Shown: positions 25,564 through 35,050 of the stretch, piece after piece
Position numbering within the stretch: position 1 is the first letter of the stretch
Layout of the letters: each line of letters starts with the position of its first letter
Assembly (NCBI GenBank): GCA_964533495.1
Contig: CAZHJU010000025.1
Location: 1-49,559, forward strand
DNA from: Ga0077527 sp964533495
GTDB taxonomy: Bacteria; Pseudomonadota; Gammaproteobacteria; Burkholderiales; SG8-41
Reading direction: 5' to 3'
Length of the DNA stretch: 49,559 nt
Program-made: the position numbers and the translations under genes
Notes under the pieces: generated by a model
Database searches by the model: none
The model's input: only the letters and a program-made list of their open reading frames with translations
Told to the model about the DNA's origin: nothing

Positions 25564-26160
25564 GTGCGCCCGTACGAAAAAAAGGCTAACCCACTGGCCA
25601 CAAACAAGGAACTCGCGGTTTTTCTGGCCGAAGTCGAACGCCGGGCGTTCAAACAAACGCTGTTTTCCGTGCGCGATGAACACCTCGCGCTGGACATCGT
25701 GCAGGAAGCCATGATGAAGCTGGCCGGGAACTACGCGGGCCGCCCCCCGGCGGAACTGCCGATGCTGTTCCAGCGCATCCTGCAGAATGCCATCCGGGAC
25801 TTTTTCCGGCGCCAGAAAGTACGGTCAGCCTGGGTCATGCCGCTGAGCAACCTGTTCGGCACGGACAACGATGAGGACCTTGACCCCCTGGATATCCTGG
25901 AAATCGATGAAAATTCAAAGATTTCCGGCAAACCCGCGGAACAGCTGGAACAAAAGCAGGTCCTTGATATCATTGAGAAAGCGATCGCAACTCTGCCCCT
26001 GCGTCAACGTCAGGCTTTCATGCTGCGTTACTGGGAGGAATTTGATGTCGCTGAAGCCGCAAAGGCCATGGGTTGTTCGGAGGGCAGCGTGAAAACGCAT
26101 TGCTCCCGGGCAACACATGCTTTGGCGATTTTGCTCAAAAAACAGGGAATTGAGCTATGA
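25564..26160 (+). CDS. ECF-like RNA polymerase sigma factor
   Basis: A protein of up to 198 residues with region 2 (EHLALDIVQEAMMKLAGNY...LFQRILQNAIRDFFRRQKVRS) and region 4 (IATLPLRQRQAFMLRYWEEFDVAEAAKAMGCSEGSVKTHCSRATHAL). The linker carries an acidic stretch, TDNDEDLDPLDILEIDENSK. The GTG at 25564 is the longest start. A CTG at 25594, with AAGG 9-11 bases upstream, would give the sequence (M)ATNKELAVFLAEVERR, which looks more like the family start. Its stop overlaps DUF3619 by ATGA. Its regulon is unknown. Confidence 0.87.
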   Translation: MRPYEKKANPLATNKELAVFLAEVERRAFKQTLFSVRDEHLALDIVQEAMMKLAGNYAGRPPAELPMLFQRILQNAIRDFFRRQKVRSAWVMPLSNLFGTDNDEDLDPLDILEIDENSKISGKPAEQLEQKQVLDIIEKAIATLPLRQRQAFMLRYWEEFDVAEAAKAMGCSEGSVKTHCSRATHALAILLKKQGIEL

Positions 26161-26540
26161 ATACCCGGGAACACGAATTCGCCAGAAAAATTGCCGGGAC
26201 GCTTGACCGGGGCATCCGCGATCTGGATCGCGGCACCTTGGCGCAACTGGCCGCCGCCCGGGAACAGGCGCTGGCGGGTATGCGCAGCACGCCGGCTTGG
26301 GTGCCGGCATGGGCCGGCCAGTGGACGGGCCGTATCGGCGGATGGACCACCGGTGCGCGATACGTGCTGCCGATGGCAGTGCTGCTTCTGGGCCTGATGA
26401 GCATCGTCTACTGGCAAGCCGGCAACAGCTCGGTCACCGAACTGGCCGACATCGATGTACGCCTGCTGACCGACGATCTGCCCATCGATGCCTACCTCGA
26501 CAAAGGCTTCGATTCATGGCTAAAACGGCAATCGCGCTGA
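26157..26540 (+). CDS. DUF3619 membrane protein, possible anti-sigma partner
   Basis: A 127-residue protein. An N-terminal soluble part of about 65 residues (MNTREHEFARKIAGTLDRGI) is followed by one transmembrane helix (residues about 72-89, YVLPMAVLLLGLMSIVYW) and a short acidic outer part (ADIDVRLLTDDLPIDAYLDKG). ATGA overlap with the sigma-factor gene, and a cytoplasmic head plus a single membrane span, fit the layout of anti-sigma factors. That role is my inference, not an established function of DUF3619. Confidence 0.8.
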   Translation: MNTREHEFARKIAGTLDRGIRDLDRGTLAQLAAAREQALAGMRSTPAWVPAWAGQWTGRIGGWTTGARYVLPMAVLLLGLMSIVYWQAGNSSVTELADIDVRLLTDDLPIDAYLDKGFDSWLKRQSR

Positions 26541-26980
26541 TCGCCTGGTTATGCATCGCGCTTTCCGCCGCCGCCGCACAACCCGCCAAGCAGGCCGTTA
26601 AACCCGTCCGTCCGGCCTGGACGGAACTGTCAGCGACCCAGCAGCAGGTTCTTGCGCCGCTCGCCGCAGAATGGGGCGGCATGGACTCCGCGCAGCGCAA
26701 AAGGTGGGTGGCCATCGCGGACCGTTACCCCAAAATGAAGCCGGCGGAACAGCAGCGCCTGCAGAAACGCATGAAAGACTGGGTCGCGCTCACCCCCGAG
26801 CAGCGGCAACAGGCACGGGAGCGCTACAAGGGTTTCAAAAAACTGCCGCCGGACCGGCGCCGGGAAATGTCAAGGCAATGGCAGACCTACCGCAAGTCCC
26901 TGGCCCAGCCGGAAACCCAGTTCGACCCCGCGGTCGGCGACCCCCTGCCTCCAGGCGACGCGCCAGCGGAACAGCGGTAG
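26516..26980 (+). CDS. DUF3106 exported protein
   Basis: A 154-residue protein with a signal peptide (MAKTAIALIAWLCIALSAAAAQ). A helical region rich in Trp, Gln and Arg follows, with repeats of the type L-x-P-L-A-x-x-W, WVAIADRYPKMKPAEQQRLQ, DWVALTPEQRQQARERYKGF. This matches DUF3106 and is loosely like CpxP/Spy-type LTxxQ proteins. It overlaps the end of DUF3619 by 25 bp. A periplasmic envelope-stress role for the sigma/DUF3619/DUF3106 set is plausible but unproven. Confidence 0.8.
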   Translation: MAKTAIALIAWLCIALSAAAAQPAKQAVKPVRPAWTELSATQQQVLAPLAAEWGGMDSAQRKRWVAIADRYPKMKPAEQQRLQKRMKDWVALTPEQRQQARERYKGFKKLPPDRRREMSRQWQTYRKSLAQPETQFDPAVGDPLPPGDAPAEQR

Positions 26981-27399
26981 TGCCGTCCCGTCAAGGCATC
27001 CCCGGCGTCGGCAGGCGCCTGCTGAGCCTGATCTACGAGCTGCTGCTGCTGGCCGCGGTAATGCTGCTGGCCGCGGGTGTCGCCACAGCGCTGAGCCACG
27101 GCACCGGCCTTGCCCGTCCGCGCGCCCTCATGCAACTGGTCGTGACCGCCGCCTGCCTGGGCTACTTCGCTTGGCAATGGCACGCGCGCGGACAGACCCT
27201 GCCGATGAAAACCTGGAAGATCAGGCTCGAAACCGCGGATGGCAAACGCGTGCCCGTCGCGCGTGCGCTGCTGCGTTCCATCCTCAGCCTCCCCTGTTAC
27301 GGACTGTTCGGGATCACGGTGCTGTGGGCCCTGGTCGACCGGGAAAACCAGTTCCTCCACGACCGCCTTGCCGGAACCCGGATCGTCACCGCCCCCTGA
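26980..27399 (+). CDS. RDD-family membrane protein
   Basis: A 139-residue inner-membrane protein with GTG start at 26980, overlapping the previous TAG by one base. The RDD domain reads GVGRRLLSLIYELLLLAAVM near the start, a central LGYFAWQWHARGQTLPMKTW, KIRLETADG, and at the end WALVDRENQFLHDRLAGTRIV. The three predicted helices fit the family. RDD proteins may be transporters or ion exchangers. The gene closes the sigma factor-DUF3619-DUF3106 operon and is convergent with lptG (6 bp between stops). Confidence 0.85.
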   Translation: MPSRQGIPGVGRRLLSLIYELLLLAAVMLLAAGVATALSHGTGLARPRALMQLVVTAACLGYFAWQWHARGQTLPMKTWKIRLETADGKRVPVARALLRSILSLPCYGLFGITVLWALVDRENQFLHDRLAGTRIVTAP

Positions 27400-27405
27400 A
27401 TCCGC

Positions 27406-28479
27406 TCAACGGCGTTCCTGCCACCACATCATCCCCGCCGCGACGGCCATGAACATCAGCATGGGGCCGGCCGCGCTGACCAGCGGAGACCAGTCGTTGA
27501 GCAGGCCCAGATGCCAGAACAGGCGGTTGAGAAAATGAAATCCCAGCCCCAGCATGATGCCGGCGAATATTTTCGCGCCGACACCCCCCTGGCGGTTCTG
27601 GAAATAGGCGAAGGGCAGCGCAAGAATCATCATCACCAGCACCGCCACCGGATAAAGCAGCTTGCCCCACAGGGCGATCTCGTAGCGCAGCGCCTTCTGC
27701 CGGTTTTCCTTCAGATGCTGGGAATACGAGTACAGGCTCCAGGCCGACATTTTCTCCGGCTTCACCTGCAACACGCTGAGCAGCGCCGGCTCCAGCACCG
27801 ACTGCCAGTCCATGCTGTCGGCGCGGCTGACCCGCGTGCCCGCGCCCTCGAAAACCGTCTGCGCGACATCCAGCAGCCGCCAGCGGTTCTGCCCCAGGTA
27901 TTCCGCGCCTGCCGCGTGGCGCAGGTTGCGCAACCGGTACTGATCGTCAAATTCGTAGATCCGCAAACCCTTCAGCGCCGCCGACGGCGTCACCTCGGCC
28001 ACATTGATGAAGGCGGTGCCGTCCTTGACCCACAAACCGGAGCGGAATTCCTGCGCCACGATGCCGGCGATCGCCTGCGAGCGCAGGCGCTGCGCGAACT
28101 GTTCGGCCGGCGGGGCGAGAAACTCGCCGACGACAAACGTGGCCGCGCCGAAGGCCGCGCCAACCAGCGCCAGAACCCCGGTCATCCGCGCCAGCGACAC
28201 CCCCGAGGCGCGCATGACGGTGTATTCCGAACTGGCGACGAATTGCGCCACCGCAAACAGGGTCCCGATCAGCGCGGCGATCGGAAACAGTTCGTAGACG
28301 TGGTTGGGCGCCGAAAGCAGCACATGGAACAGGATGTGGCGCAGCCGGTATCCGCCGCGCCCCAGATCCTTCATCTGCTCGACCAGATCGAAAAACGCGA
28401 ACAGCAGCAGCAGCGCGACAAAAACGAGCAGCGTCGATACCGCGATCTCCCGCGCGATGTAATTGCGCAGCGTCTTCAC
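27406..28479 (-). CDS. lptG: LPS export ABC transporter permease LptG
   Basis: A 357-residue inner-membrane permease of the LptB2FG complex that extracts lipopolysaccharide and feeds it to the periplasmic bridge. It has three N-terminal helices (YIAREIAVSTLLVFVALLLL...), a periplasmic beta-jellyroll region at about 130-250, and three C-terminal helices. Near the N-terminal cytosolic face, YRLRHILFHVLLSAPNHVYELFP is typical. The start is a GTG at 28479, overlapping the lptF stop by 4 bases. The conserved EYTVMRASGVS coupling-helix motif is present. Confidence 0.93.
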   Translation of the reverse strand: MKTLRNYIAREIAVSTLLVFVALLLLFAFFDLVEQMKDLGRGGYRLRHILFHVLLSAPNHVYELFPIAALIGTLFAVAQFVASSEYTVMRASGVSLARMTGVLALVGAAFGAATFVVGEFLAPPAEQFAQRLRSQAIAGIVAQEFRSGLWVKDGTAFINVAEVTPSAALKGLRIYEFDDQYRLRNLRHAAGAEYLGQNRWRLLDVAQTVFEGAGTRVSRADSMDWQSVLEPALLSVLQVKPEKMSAWSLYSYSQHLKENRQKALRYEIALWGKLLYPVAVLVMMILALPFAYFQNRQGGVGAKIFAGIMLGLGFHFLNRLFWHLGLLNDWSPLVSAAGPMLMFMAVAAGMMWWQERR

Positions 28480-29555
28480 CGGAAAAACCGCCACAGCGAA
28501 AACACCGAAAGCCGCCGGTAGAACATGCCCAGCAACAGCAGCAGCATGGCGACATGCACGCCCCACATGCCGGTGGCCACATCCACCCGGGATTGCGCAA
28601 TCGACGCCTGCATGATCGACAGCAGGTTGCTGTAGACCATGTACACCAGCATCGCCAGCACGATGTTCATCGAGCGCCCGGCGCGGGGATTGACGAACGA
28701 CAGCGGAATCGCCAGCAGGCTCAACAGCAACGCGCTTGCCGGCAGGCCGATGCGCCAGGACAGCTCGCCCAGGTTGCGCGGCACGGGGTCGCGCAGCAGG
28801 TCCGGGGTCGACAGTGTTTTTGTCGTCGGTGCCCGCTCGGCGGTCTCCCCCGGTTCAATCCTCATCGCATAGCGTCCGAACTCGAAAATCTTGTATTCGG
28901 GAGACCCGGGCTCGCCTTCGTAACGCCTGCCGTTGAGCAAAACCAGGAAACGATCGCCATTTTTCGCGGTTTCCTGAAAACCGCTCTGCGCCACCATCAC
29001 GCCCTCTTTGCCGTTCTGGGTGGAACTGACGAACACGTTGGCCACCAGGTTGGCCTTGCCGGGAACCTCCTCCACCAGATAAACCCGGTCGGCACGCCGC
29101 GATTCGTGGAACACGCCCGGCGTGACCTGGGCCACATCGTCGCGGCTGTCCATCTGCCGGCGAAACTCCTCCGCGCGCTCCACCGCCCAGGGGGCCAGCA
29201 CCAGGGACAGCAGGCCGATGGCCAGCACCAGGGGCGCCGCAAAGGCGAGCACCGGACCGATCCAGCGCGACAGCCCCTGCCCGCAGGAAAACCACACCAC
29301 CATTTCCGAATCGCGGTAGCTGCGCGTCAGCGTCATCAGCACCGCGATGAACAGGGTCACCGAAAGCAGGATCGGCAGATAGCCGACGAGCGTGAATCCG
29401 AGCAGCGCGACGACACCGGTCGAGGTGATCATCCCGCTCGCCGCCTGGCCGAGCAGGCGCACCAGTTGGGTGGTGACGGATATGCCCAGCAGCACGAGAA
29501 AGGTGGCGGCGGCCGAGGTCGCCAGTTCGCGCAGCAATGCCTGCCGGAAAATCAT
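28476..29555 (-). CDS. lptF: LPS export ABC transporter permease LptF
   Basis: A 359-residue permease pairing with LptG. It begins MIFRQALLRELATSAAATFLVL and has six membrane segments split around a periplasmic domain (about 120-250, with TPGVFHESRRADRVYLVEEVP). SEMVVWFSCGQGLSRW carries the coupling helix. The ATG at 29555 is preferred to one at 29627 because it matches the family start. It is divergent from pepA, the usual arrangement in beta- and gammaproteobacteria. Confidence 0.93.
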   Translation of the reverse strand: MIFRQALLRELATSAAATFLVLLGISVTTQLVRLLGQAASGMITSTGVVALLGFTLVGYLPILLSVTLFIAVLMTLTRSYRDSEMVVWFSCGQGLSRWIGPVLAFAAPLVLAIGLLSLVLAPWAVERAEEFRRQMDSRDDVAQVTPGVFHESRRADRVYLVEEVPGKANLVANVFVSSTQNGKEGVMVAQSGFQETAKNGDRFLVLLNGRRYEGEPGSPEYKIFEFGRYAMRIEPGETAERAPTTKTLSTPDLLRDPVPRNLGELSWRIGLPASALLLSLLAIPLSFVNPRAGRSMNIVLAMLVYMVYSNLLSIMQASIAQSRVDVATGMWGVHVAMLLLLLGMFYRRLSVFSLWRFFR

Positions 29556-29737
29556 TCCGGCATTTTGCTTTTTGAGGGGAACGCGCAGATAATCAATCAA
29601 CGATGTCGTACGCCGGTGTGTTGCCAAGCCCCGGAGACCGGCGCAGGCGCGACCGCCGGATCCGCGGGATCTGCACCGTCACGACCGCCCATCAAACCGT
29701 TCATCGACAAGCTCGCAATGCGCACAGGAGTTGACGC

Positions 29738-31231
29738 GTGGAATTTAGCATAAAACCCCTCATACCGGGCCGCAATGCCAGCGGCTGCACCGTCGTCGGC
29801 GTGTACGCCGGCAGACAACCGAGCGATGCCGCAACCGCGCTCGATCGCGCCGCCAAGGGTTACCTGCGGCGCCTGCTGGACCGCGGCGACATGGAAGGCC
29901 GCATCGGCAGCACGCTGCTGCTGCACGACGTGCCCGGCGTCGCCAGCGCCCGGGTGTTGCTGGTCGGCCTGGGTCCGCGGAACGAATTCGGCGAAAAGCA
30001 GTTCACCCGCGCGGTATCGGCCGCGGTCGGCGCGCTTGCCGCCACCGGCGCCGCCGATGCCGAACTGCACCTTGCGGAACTTGCCGCCGGCCGCCGCGAC
30101 ATCGAATGGCGGACGATGCAGGCGGCCTGCGCCGCGCGCATCGCGGTGTACCGGTTCGAGCAGATGAAAAGCAGGCCGGCAAAAGAAGCGCCGGCGCTGC
30201 GCCGCGTGGTGCTGTCGATCAAGTCGCAGAAGGACGCGAAGGCCGCGGCCCGCGGGCTGTCGCGCGGCCTCGCGCTCGCCCACGGCATCGGACTCGCCCG
30301 CGATCTCGGCAACCTGCCCGGCAACGTCTGCACGCCGTCCTATCTCGCCGACCGGGCGCGCGAACTGGCGAAGCATTACCGCATGAAAGCCCAGGTCCTC
30401 GAGCGCGCCGACATGGCGAAACTCGGCATGAGCACCCTGCTGTCGGTCGCCGCCGGCAGCAGCCAGCCGCCGAAGCTGATCGTGCTCGAGCACCGCGCCG
30501 GGCCGAAGAACCAGAAACCCGTGGTCCTCGTCGGCAAGGGCGTGACCTTCGACACCGGCGGCATCTCGCTGAAGCCGGCGCCGGAGATGGACGAAATGAA
30601 ATTCGACATGAGCGGCGCCGGCAGCGTGCTGGGCACGCTGAAAGCCGTCGCCGAAATGAAGCTCCCGGTCAACGTCATCGGCATCATCCCGGCCACCGAA
30701 AACATGCCCGGCGGCCGCGCCACGAAGCCCGGCGACATCGTCACCAGCATGTCCGGCCAGACCGTGGAAATCCTCAACACCGACGCCGAAGGCCGGCTGA
30801 TCCTCTGCGACGCGCTCACCTACGCCGAACGCTACGACCCCGCCGCCGTGATCGACATCGCGACGCTGACCGGCGCCTGCGTGATCGCGCTGGGTCATGT
30901 CGTCAGCGGCCTGTTCGCCAACGACGACGCGCTCGCGCGCGAGGTGCTCGCGGCCGGCGAATCGGCCGGCGACCGTGCCTGGCACCTGCCGCTGCACGAC
31001 GAGTACCAGGAGCAGCTGCACAGCAATTTCGCCGACTTCGCCAACATCGGCGGCCGCCCCGCCGGCGCGGTGACCGCGGCCTGCTTCCTGTCGCGTTTCA
31101 CCAAAAAATACAAATGGGCGCACCTCGACGTCGCCGGCACCGCCTGGAAATCCGGCAAGGAAAAGGGCTCGACCGGACGCCCGGTGCCGCTGCTGACTCA
31201 GTTCCTGATCGCGCGCGCCGGCAAGCGCTGA
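29738..31231 (+). CDS. pepA: Leucyl aminopeptidase PepA
   Basis: A 497-residue cytoplasmic metallo-aminopeptidase (M17). The catalytic domain has the metal-binding GKGVTFDTGGISLKPAPEMD, KFDMSGAG, and the signature NTDAEGRLIL. GMTSTLLSVAAGSSQPPKLI-type sequence (here GMSTLLSVAAGSSQPPKLIV) is also typical. The GTG start at 29738 has AGGAG 7 bases upstream. In some bacteria PepA also acts as a DNA-binding protein in site-specific recombination; no evidence for that here. holC follows by 19 bp. Confidence 0.96.
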   Translation: MEFSIKPLIPGRNASGCTVVGVYAGRQPSDAATALDRAAKGYLRRLLDRGDMEGRIGSTLLLHDVPGVASARVLLVGLGPRNEFGEKQFTRAVSAAVGALAATGAADAELHLAELAAGRRDIEWRTMQAACAARIAVYRFEQMKSRPAKEAPALRRVVLSIKSQKDAKAAARGLSRGLALAHGIGLARDLGNLPGNVCTPSYLADRARELAKHYRMKAQVLERADMAKLGMSTLLSVAAGSSQPPKLIVLEHRAGPKNQKPVVLVGKGVTFDTGGISLKPAPEMDEMKFDMSGAGSVLGTLKAVAEMKLPVNVIGIIPATENMPGGRATKPGDIVTSMSGQTVEILNTDAEGRLILCDALTYAERYDPAAVIDIATLTGACVIALGHVVSGLFANDDALAREVLAAGESAGDRAWHLPLHDEYQEQLHSNFADFANIGGRPAGAVTAACFLSRFTKKYKWAHLDVAGTAWKSGKEKGSTGRPVPLLTQFLIARAGKR

Positions 31232-31250
31232 GCGACCGCGGCCGACGGCG

Positions 31251-31685
31251 ATGACGCAGATCGATTTCTACACCCATGCCGCCGACCGCCTGCATACCGT
31301 CTGCAGGCTCATCGCCAAGGCGCGCGGCCAGGGCCTGCGCGTCACCGTCTACTGCCCCGATCGCGGGCTGTCCGGAAAACTCGACCGTCTGCTGTGGACG
31401 GTGCCGGCCACCGGCTTCCTGCCGCACTGCGCGCCGGAAGATCCGCTGGCCGCGGTGACGCCGGTGCTGATCGACGGCAACGGCGAAGTCCATGTCCACG
31501 ACGAGCTGCTGATCAACCTGCATGAACAGTGGCCGGCGTTCTTCGGCCGCTACAAACGCCTGGCGGAAATCGTCGGCGCCGACGACGAAGATCGCGCATC
31601 GGCGCGCGAACGCTACCGTTTCTACCGCGACCGGGGCTACGAAATACGCACCCACGACCTGTCCGCCCGGACGGCCCGGCAATAA
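31251..31685 (+). CDS. holC: DNA polymerase III chi subunit
   Basis: A 144-residue clamp-loader-associated subunit linking the replicase to single-strand-binding protein. It starts MTQIDFYTHAADRLHTVCRL, with AKARGQGLRVTVYCPD and LLWTVPATGFLPHC following, all typical of HolC. VLIDGNGEVHVHDELLINLHEQWPAFF is in the second half. Position between pepA and valS is conserved in proteobacteria. Confidence 0.94.
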   Translation: MTQIDFYTHAADRLHTVCRLIAKARGQGLRVTVYCPDRGLSGKLDRLLWTVPATGFLPHCAPEDPLAAVTPVLIDGNGEVHVHDELLINLHEQWPAFFGRYKRLAEIVGADDEDRASARERYRFYRDRGYEIRTHDLSARTARQ

Positions 31686-31748
31686 AAAAGACTCCGGCGG
31701 CCGGCCGGTTGAGCGCAGCCCCGCCCCTCCGTTACCATCAGCCCAGCC

Positions 31749-32273
31749 ATGGCCGACAACAGCCCCCAGGACGAAGATGCCGCCGACGTGCTCCGGCGCG
31801 CGGACGCCCTGCTGCAAAAGCATCGCCATGCCCCGTCTTCCGCGGCGGCGGAAGACGCGGACATCCCGACACTGACCGACGTCGTGATCGAGGGCGAAGT
31901 ACTGCCGCCCGCCGAACCCCAAAAAAAACCGGAAGCGGAAAACCGTTCAGGCGGCGGCGAAGTCGTGTCCCGGGTGCAGGCGCAGAACATCGAACATGCC
32001 GTTTACCTGAAACTGAAGCGCAGCCTCGACGACCAGATCGCCGGCGTGGTGCGCGACCGTTACCTGCCGGAAATCGGCGCGGCGCTGGAACAGGCGCTGT
32101 CCCGCGTCACCGGCGAACTGAAGGCCGGCATCGCCGACATGGTGCGCACCTCGGTGGCCGAAACCCTGCAGGCCCAGTTCCGGCAGTTGCAGGCGCCGGC
32201 GGCAGATGCGGCGCAACCCTCCGGTATAATCGCCGGCGCCGCACCCGCCCCATCCCCGCCCGCACCGCCATCC
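31749..32273 (+). CDS. Hypothetical protein, in frame and open into valS
   Basis: A 175-codon frame beginning MADNSPQDEDAADVLRRADA, with a low-complexity acidic/proline N-terminal half (IPTLTDVVIEGEVLPPAEPQ) and a helical second half (EHAVYLKLKRSLDDQIAGVVRDRYLPEIGA). The stretch between holC and valS normally holds a small separate gene of this kind in related bacteria. Here no stop codon separates it from valS: the frame continues through a PAPAPSPPAPPS linker into the ValS start at 32274. Either it is a real fusion, or a stop was lost and valS starts internally. A TATAAT box at 32224-32229 favours internal transcription. Confidence 0.55.
32224..32229 (+). promoter_or_regulatory. Candidate -10 box for valS
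   Basis: A perfect TATAAT preceded by CCGG stands out in GC-rich coding sequence 45 bp before the valS ATG. No good -35 box is found 16-18 bp upstream (sequence there is GCGGCGC-rich), so it may be a weak or activator-dependent promoter, or coincidence. Confidence 0.4.
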
Positions 32274-35022
32274 ATGGAACTTCCGAAAAGTTTTGAGCCC
32301 GCGACCATCGAGTCGCGCTGGTATCCGATCTGGGAAAACAACGGCTATTTCAGGGCCGGCCTCGATTCCGCCAACGGCAAGTCCTACTGCATCCAGCTGC
32401 CGCCGCCCAACGTCACCGGCGTGCTGCACATGGGCCATGCCTTCAACCAGACCATCATGGACGGGCTGACCCGCTACCACCGGATGAGCGGCTTCAACAC
32501 GCTGTGGCAGCCGGGCACCGACCATGCCGGCATCGCCACCGAAATGGTGGTCACGCGCCAGCTCGAACAGCAGGGCCAGTCGCGCGACGCGCTCGGCCGC
32601 GACGCCTTCATCGAAAAGGTGTGGCAGTGGAAGGAGCAGTCCGGCTCGACGATCACCCGCCAGATGCGCCGCCTCGGCGCGTCCTGCGACTGGGAGCGCG
32701 AGCGCTTCACGATGGACGAGTCCCTGGCGAAACTGGTGACCCACACCTTCGTCAAGCTCTACCGCGACGGCCTGATCTACCGCGGCGTGCGCCTGTCGAA
32801 CTGGGATCCGGTGCTGCACACGGTCATTTCCGACCTCGAAGTGCAGGCGGAGGAGGAAGACGGCAAGCTGTGGCAGATCCGCTACCCGCTGGCCGACGGC
32901 AGCGGCCACCTGACCGTCGCCACCACCCGCCCCGAAACCATGCTCGGCGACGCCGCGGTGGCGGTGCACCCCGAGGACGAACGTTACCGCAGCCTGGTCG
33001 GCCGCCAGGTCATCCTGCCGCTGACCGGACGCACGATCCCGGTGATCGCCGACGACTACGTCGACAAGGCCTTCGGCACCGGCTGCGTGAAAATCACCCC
33101 GGCCCACGACTTCAACGACTACCAGGTCGGCCAGCGCCACAACCTGCCGCAGCTGAACATCTTCACGCTCGACGCCGCGATCAACGACAGCGCGCCGGGA
33201 AAATACCGCGGCCTCGACCGCTACGTCGCGCGCGAGCGCATCGTCGCCGACCTCCGGGCCCAGGGCCTGCTCGAATCCGAAAAACCGCACCGCATGGTGG
33301 TGCCGCGCGGCGACCGCACCGGCGTGGTGATCGAACCGATGCTGACCAGCCAGTGGTTCGTCAAGATGGAACCGCTCGCGAAACTCGGCCTGGATGCCGT
33401 CGCCAGCGGCGAAGTCCGGCTGTTCCCCGAGCAGTGGNNNNNNNNNNCTCAACAACATCCAGGACTGGTGCATCTCGCGCCAGTTGTGGTGGGGACACCG
33501 CGTGCCGGCCTGGCACGACGAGGCCGGCAACATCTACGTCGCCCACGACGAGGCGGAAGCGCGCGAGCTCGCCGGCGGCAAGGCACTGCAACAGGATCCG
33601 GACGTCCTCGATACCTGGTTCTCCTCCCAGCTGTGGTGCTTCTCGACGCTGGACTGGACGCCGGAGTGGCCGCAGAAATCGAATCCGGCGCTCGACCTCT
33701 ACCTGCCGTCGTCGGTGCTGGTCACCGGCTTCGACATCATCTTCTTCTGGGTCGCGCGCATGGTGATGATCACCAAGTACATGACCGGCAAGGTGCCGTT
33801 CCGCCACGTCTACGTGCACGGCCTGGTGCGCGACGCCGAAGGCCAGAAGATGTCGAAGTCCAAAGGCAACACGCTCGACCCGCTGGACCTGATCGACGGC
33901 ATCAACCTCGAATCCCTGGTCGCCAAGCGCACCGCCGGCCTGATGAATCCGAAGCAGGCGGAGGCGATCGCGAAGCGCACGCGCGCCGAATTTCCGGACG
34001 GCATCCCCGCCTACGGCACCGACGCGCTGCGCTTCACCTTCGCCAGCCTTGCCAGCCTCGGCCGCGACATCAAGTTCGACCAGAAACGCTGCGAGGGTTA
34101 CCGCAACTTCTGCAACAAGCTGTGGAACGCCACCCGCTTCGTGCTGATGAACTGCGAGGGCAGGGACACCGGGCTCGACGCATCGGCCCCGGTCGAACTG
34201 TCGATCGCCGACCGCTGGATGGTCAGCCGCCTGCAGCGCGCCGAGGGCGAGGCGCAGCAGGCCTACGCCGACTACCGCTTCGACAATCTCGCACGGACGA
34301 TCTACGAGCTGGTGTGGGACGAATACTGCGACTGGTACCTGGAATTCGCCAAGGTGCAGCTCACCGGCGGCAACGATGAACAGTGCCGCGGCACCCGCCG
34401 CACCCTGGTGCGCGTGCTGGAAACCATCCTCCGCCTCGCCCACCCGGTGATCCCCTTCATCACCGAGGAACTGTGGCAGACGGTCGGCCCGCTCGCCGGC
34501 AAGAGCGGCGCCAGCATCATGCTGCAGAAATATCCGGCGCCGGAACCCGCGAAAATCGACGCCGCGGCGGAAACCGATGTCGACCTGCTCAAGCAGCTGG
34601 TGTCCGCCTGCCGCACGCTGCGCGGCGAAATGAACGTCTCGCCGGCGCAGAAGCTGCCGCTGCTGGTGCAGGGGGACACGGCCCGCGTCCGGGCATGGTC
34701 GCCGTACCTGGTCGCGCTGGCACGGCTGTCCGAAGTCATGATCGTCGCCGAACTGCCGGCGGTCGACGCGCCGGTGTCCATCGTCGGCGATTTCAGGCTG
34801 ATGCTGAAGGTGGAAATCGACGTCGCCGCGGAACGCGAACGGCTGGCGAAGGAAATCGCGAAACTGGAAGCCGAAACCGCGAAGGCGCGGGGCAAACTCG
34901 CCAACGAAAGCTTCGTCGCCAAGGCGCCGCCGCTGGTGGTCGCCCAGGAGAAGGAACGCCTCGCGCGCTTCTCGGCGACACTCGAACAGATGCGCGCGCA
35001 GCTCGCCAAGCTCGGCGGCTGA
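32274..35022 (+). CDS. valS: Valyl-tRNA synthetase (interrupted by an assembly gap)
   Basis: A class I synthetase charging tRNA-Val. The HIGH-type motif is PPPNVTGVLHMGHAFNQTIM, the editing domain lies between about 200 and 400, the second signature is KMSKSKGNTLDPLDLIDG, and the C-terminal coiled coil is ERERLAKEIAKLEAETAKA. Ten Ns at 33438-33447 shift the frame: the first part ends LFPEQW, the second begins LNNIQDWCISRQLWWGH. Comparison with known ValS suggests 7 residues (21 nt) are missing there, so the gap is a placeholder, not a mutation. The start MELPKSFEPATIESRW is the family start but has no clear Shine-Dalgarno site. Confidence 0.93.
33438..33447. other. Assembly gap (10 N)
   Basis: Ten undefined bases inside valS. 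Family spacing between the PEQW and LNNIQDW positions implies about 21 real bases, so the run length is arbitrary and the apparent frameshift is artificial. Confidence 0.95.
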
Positions 35023-35050
35023 ACCGGCAACCGCGCCCGGCCGCGGCACG

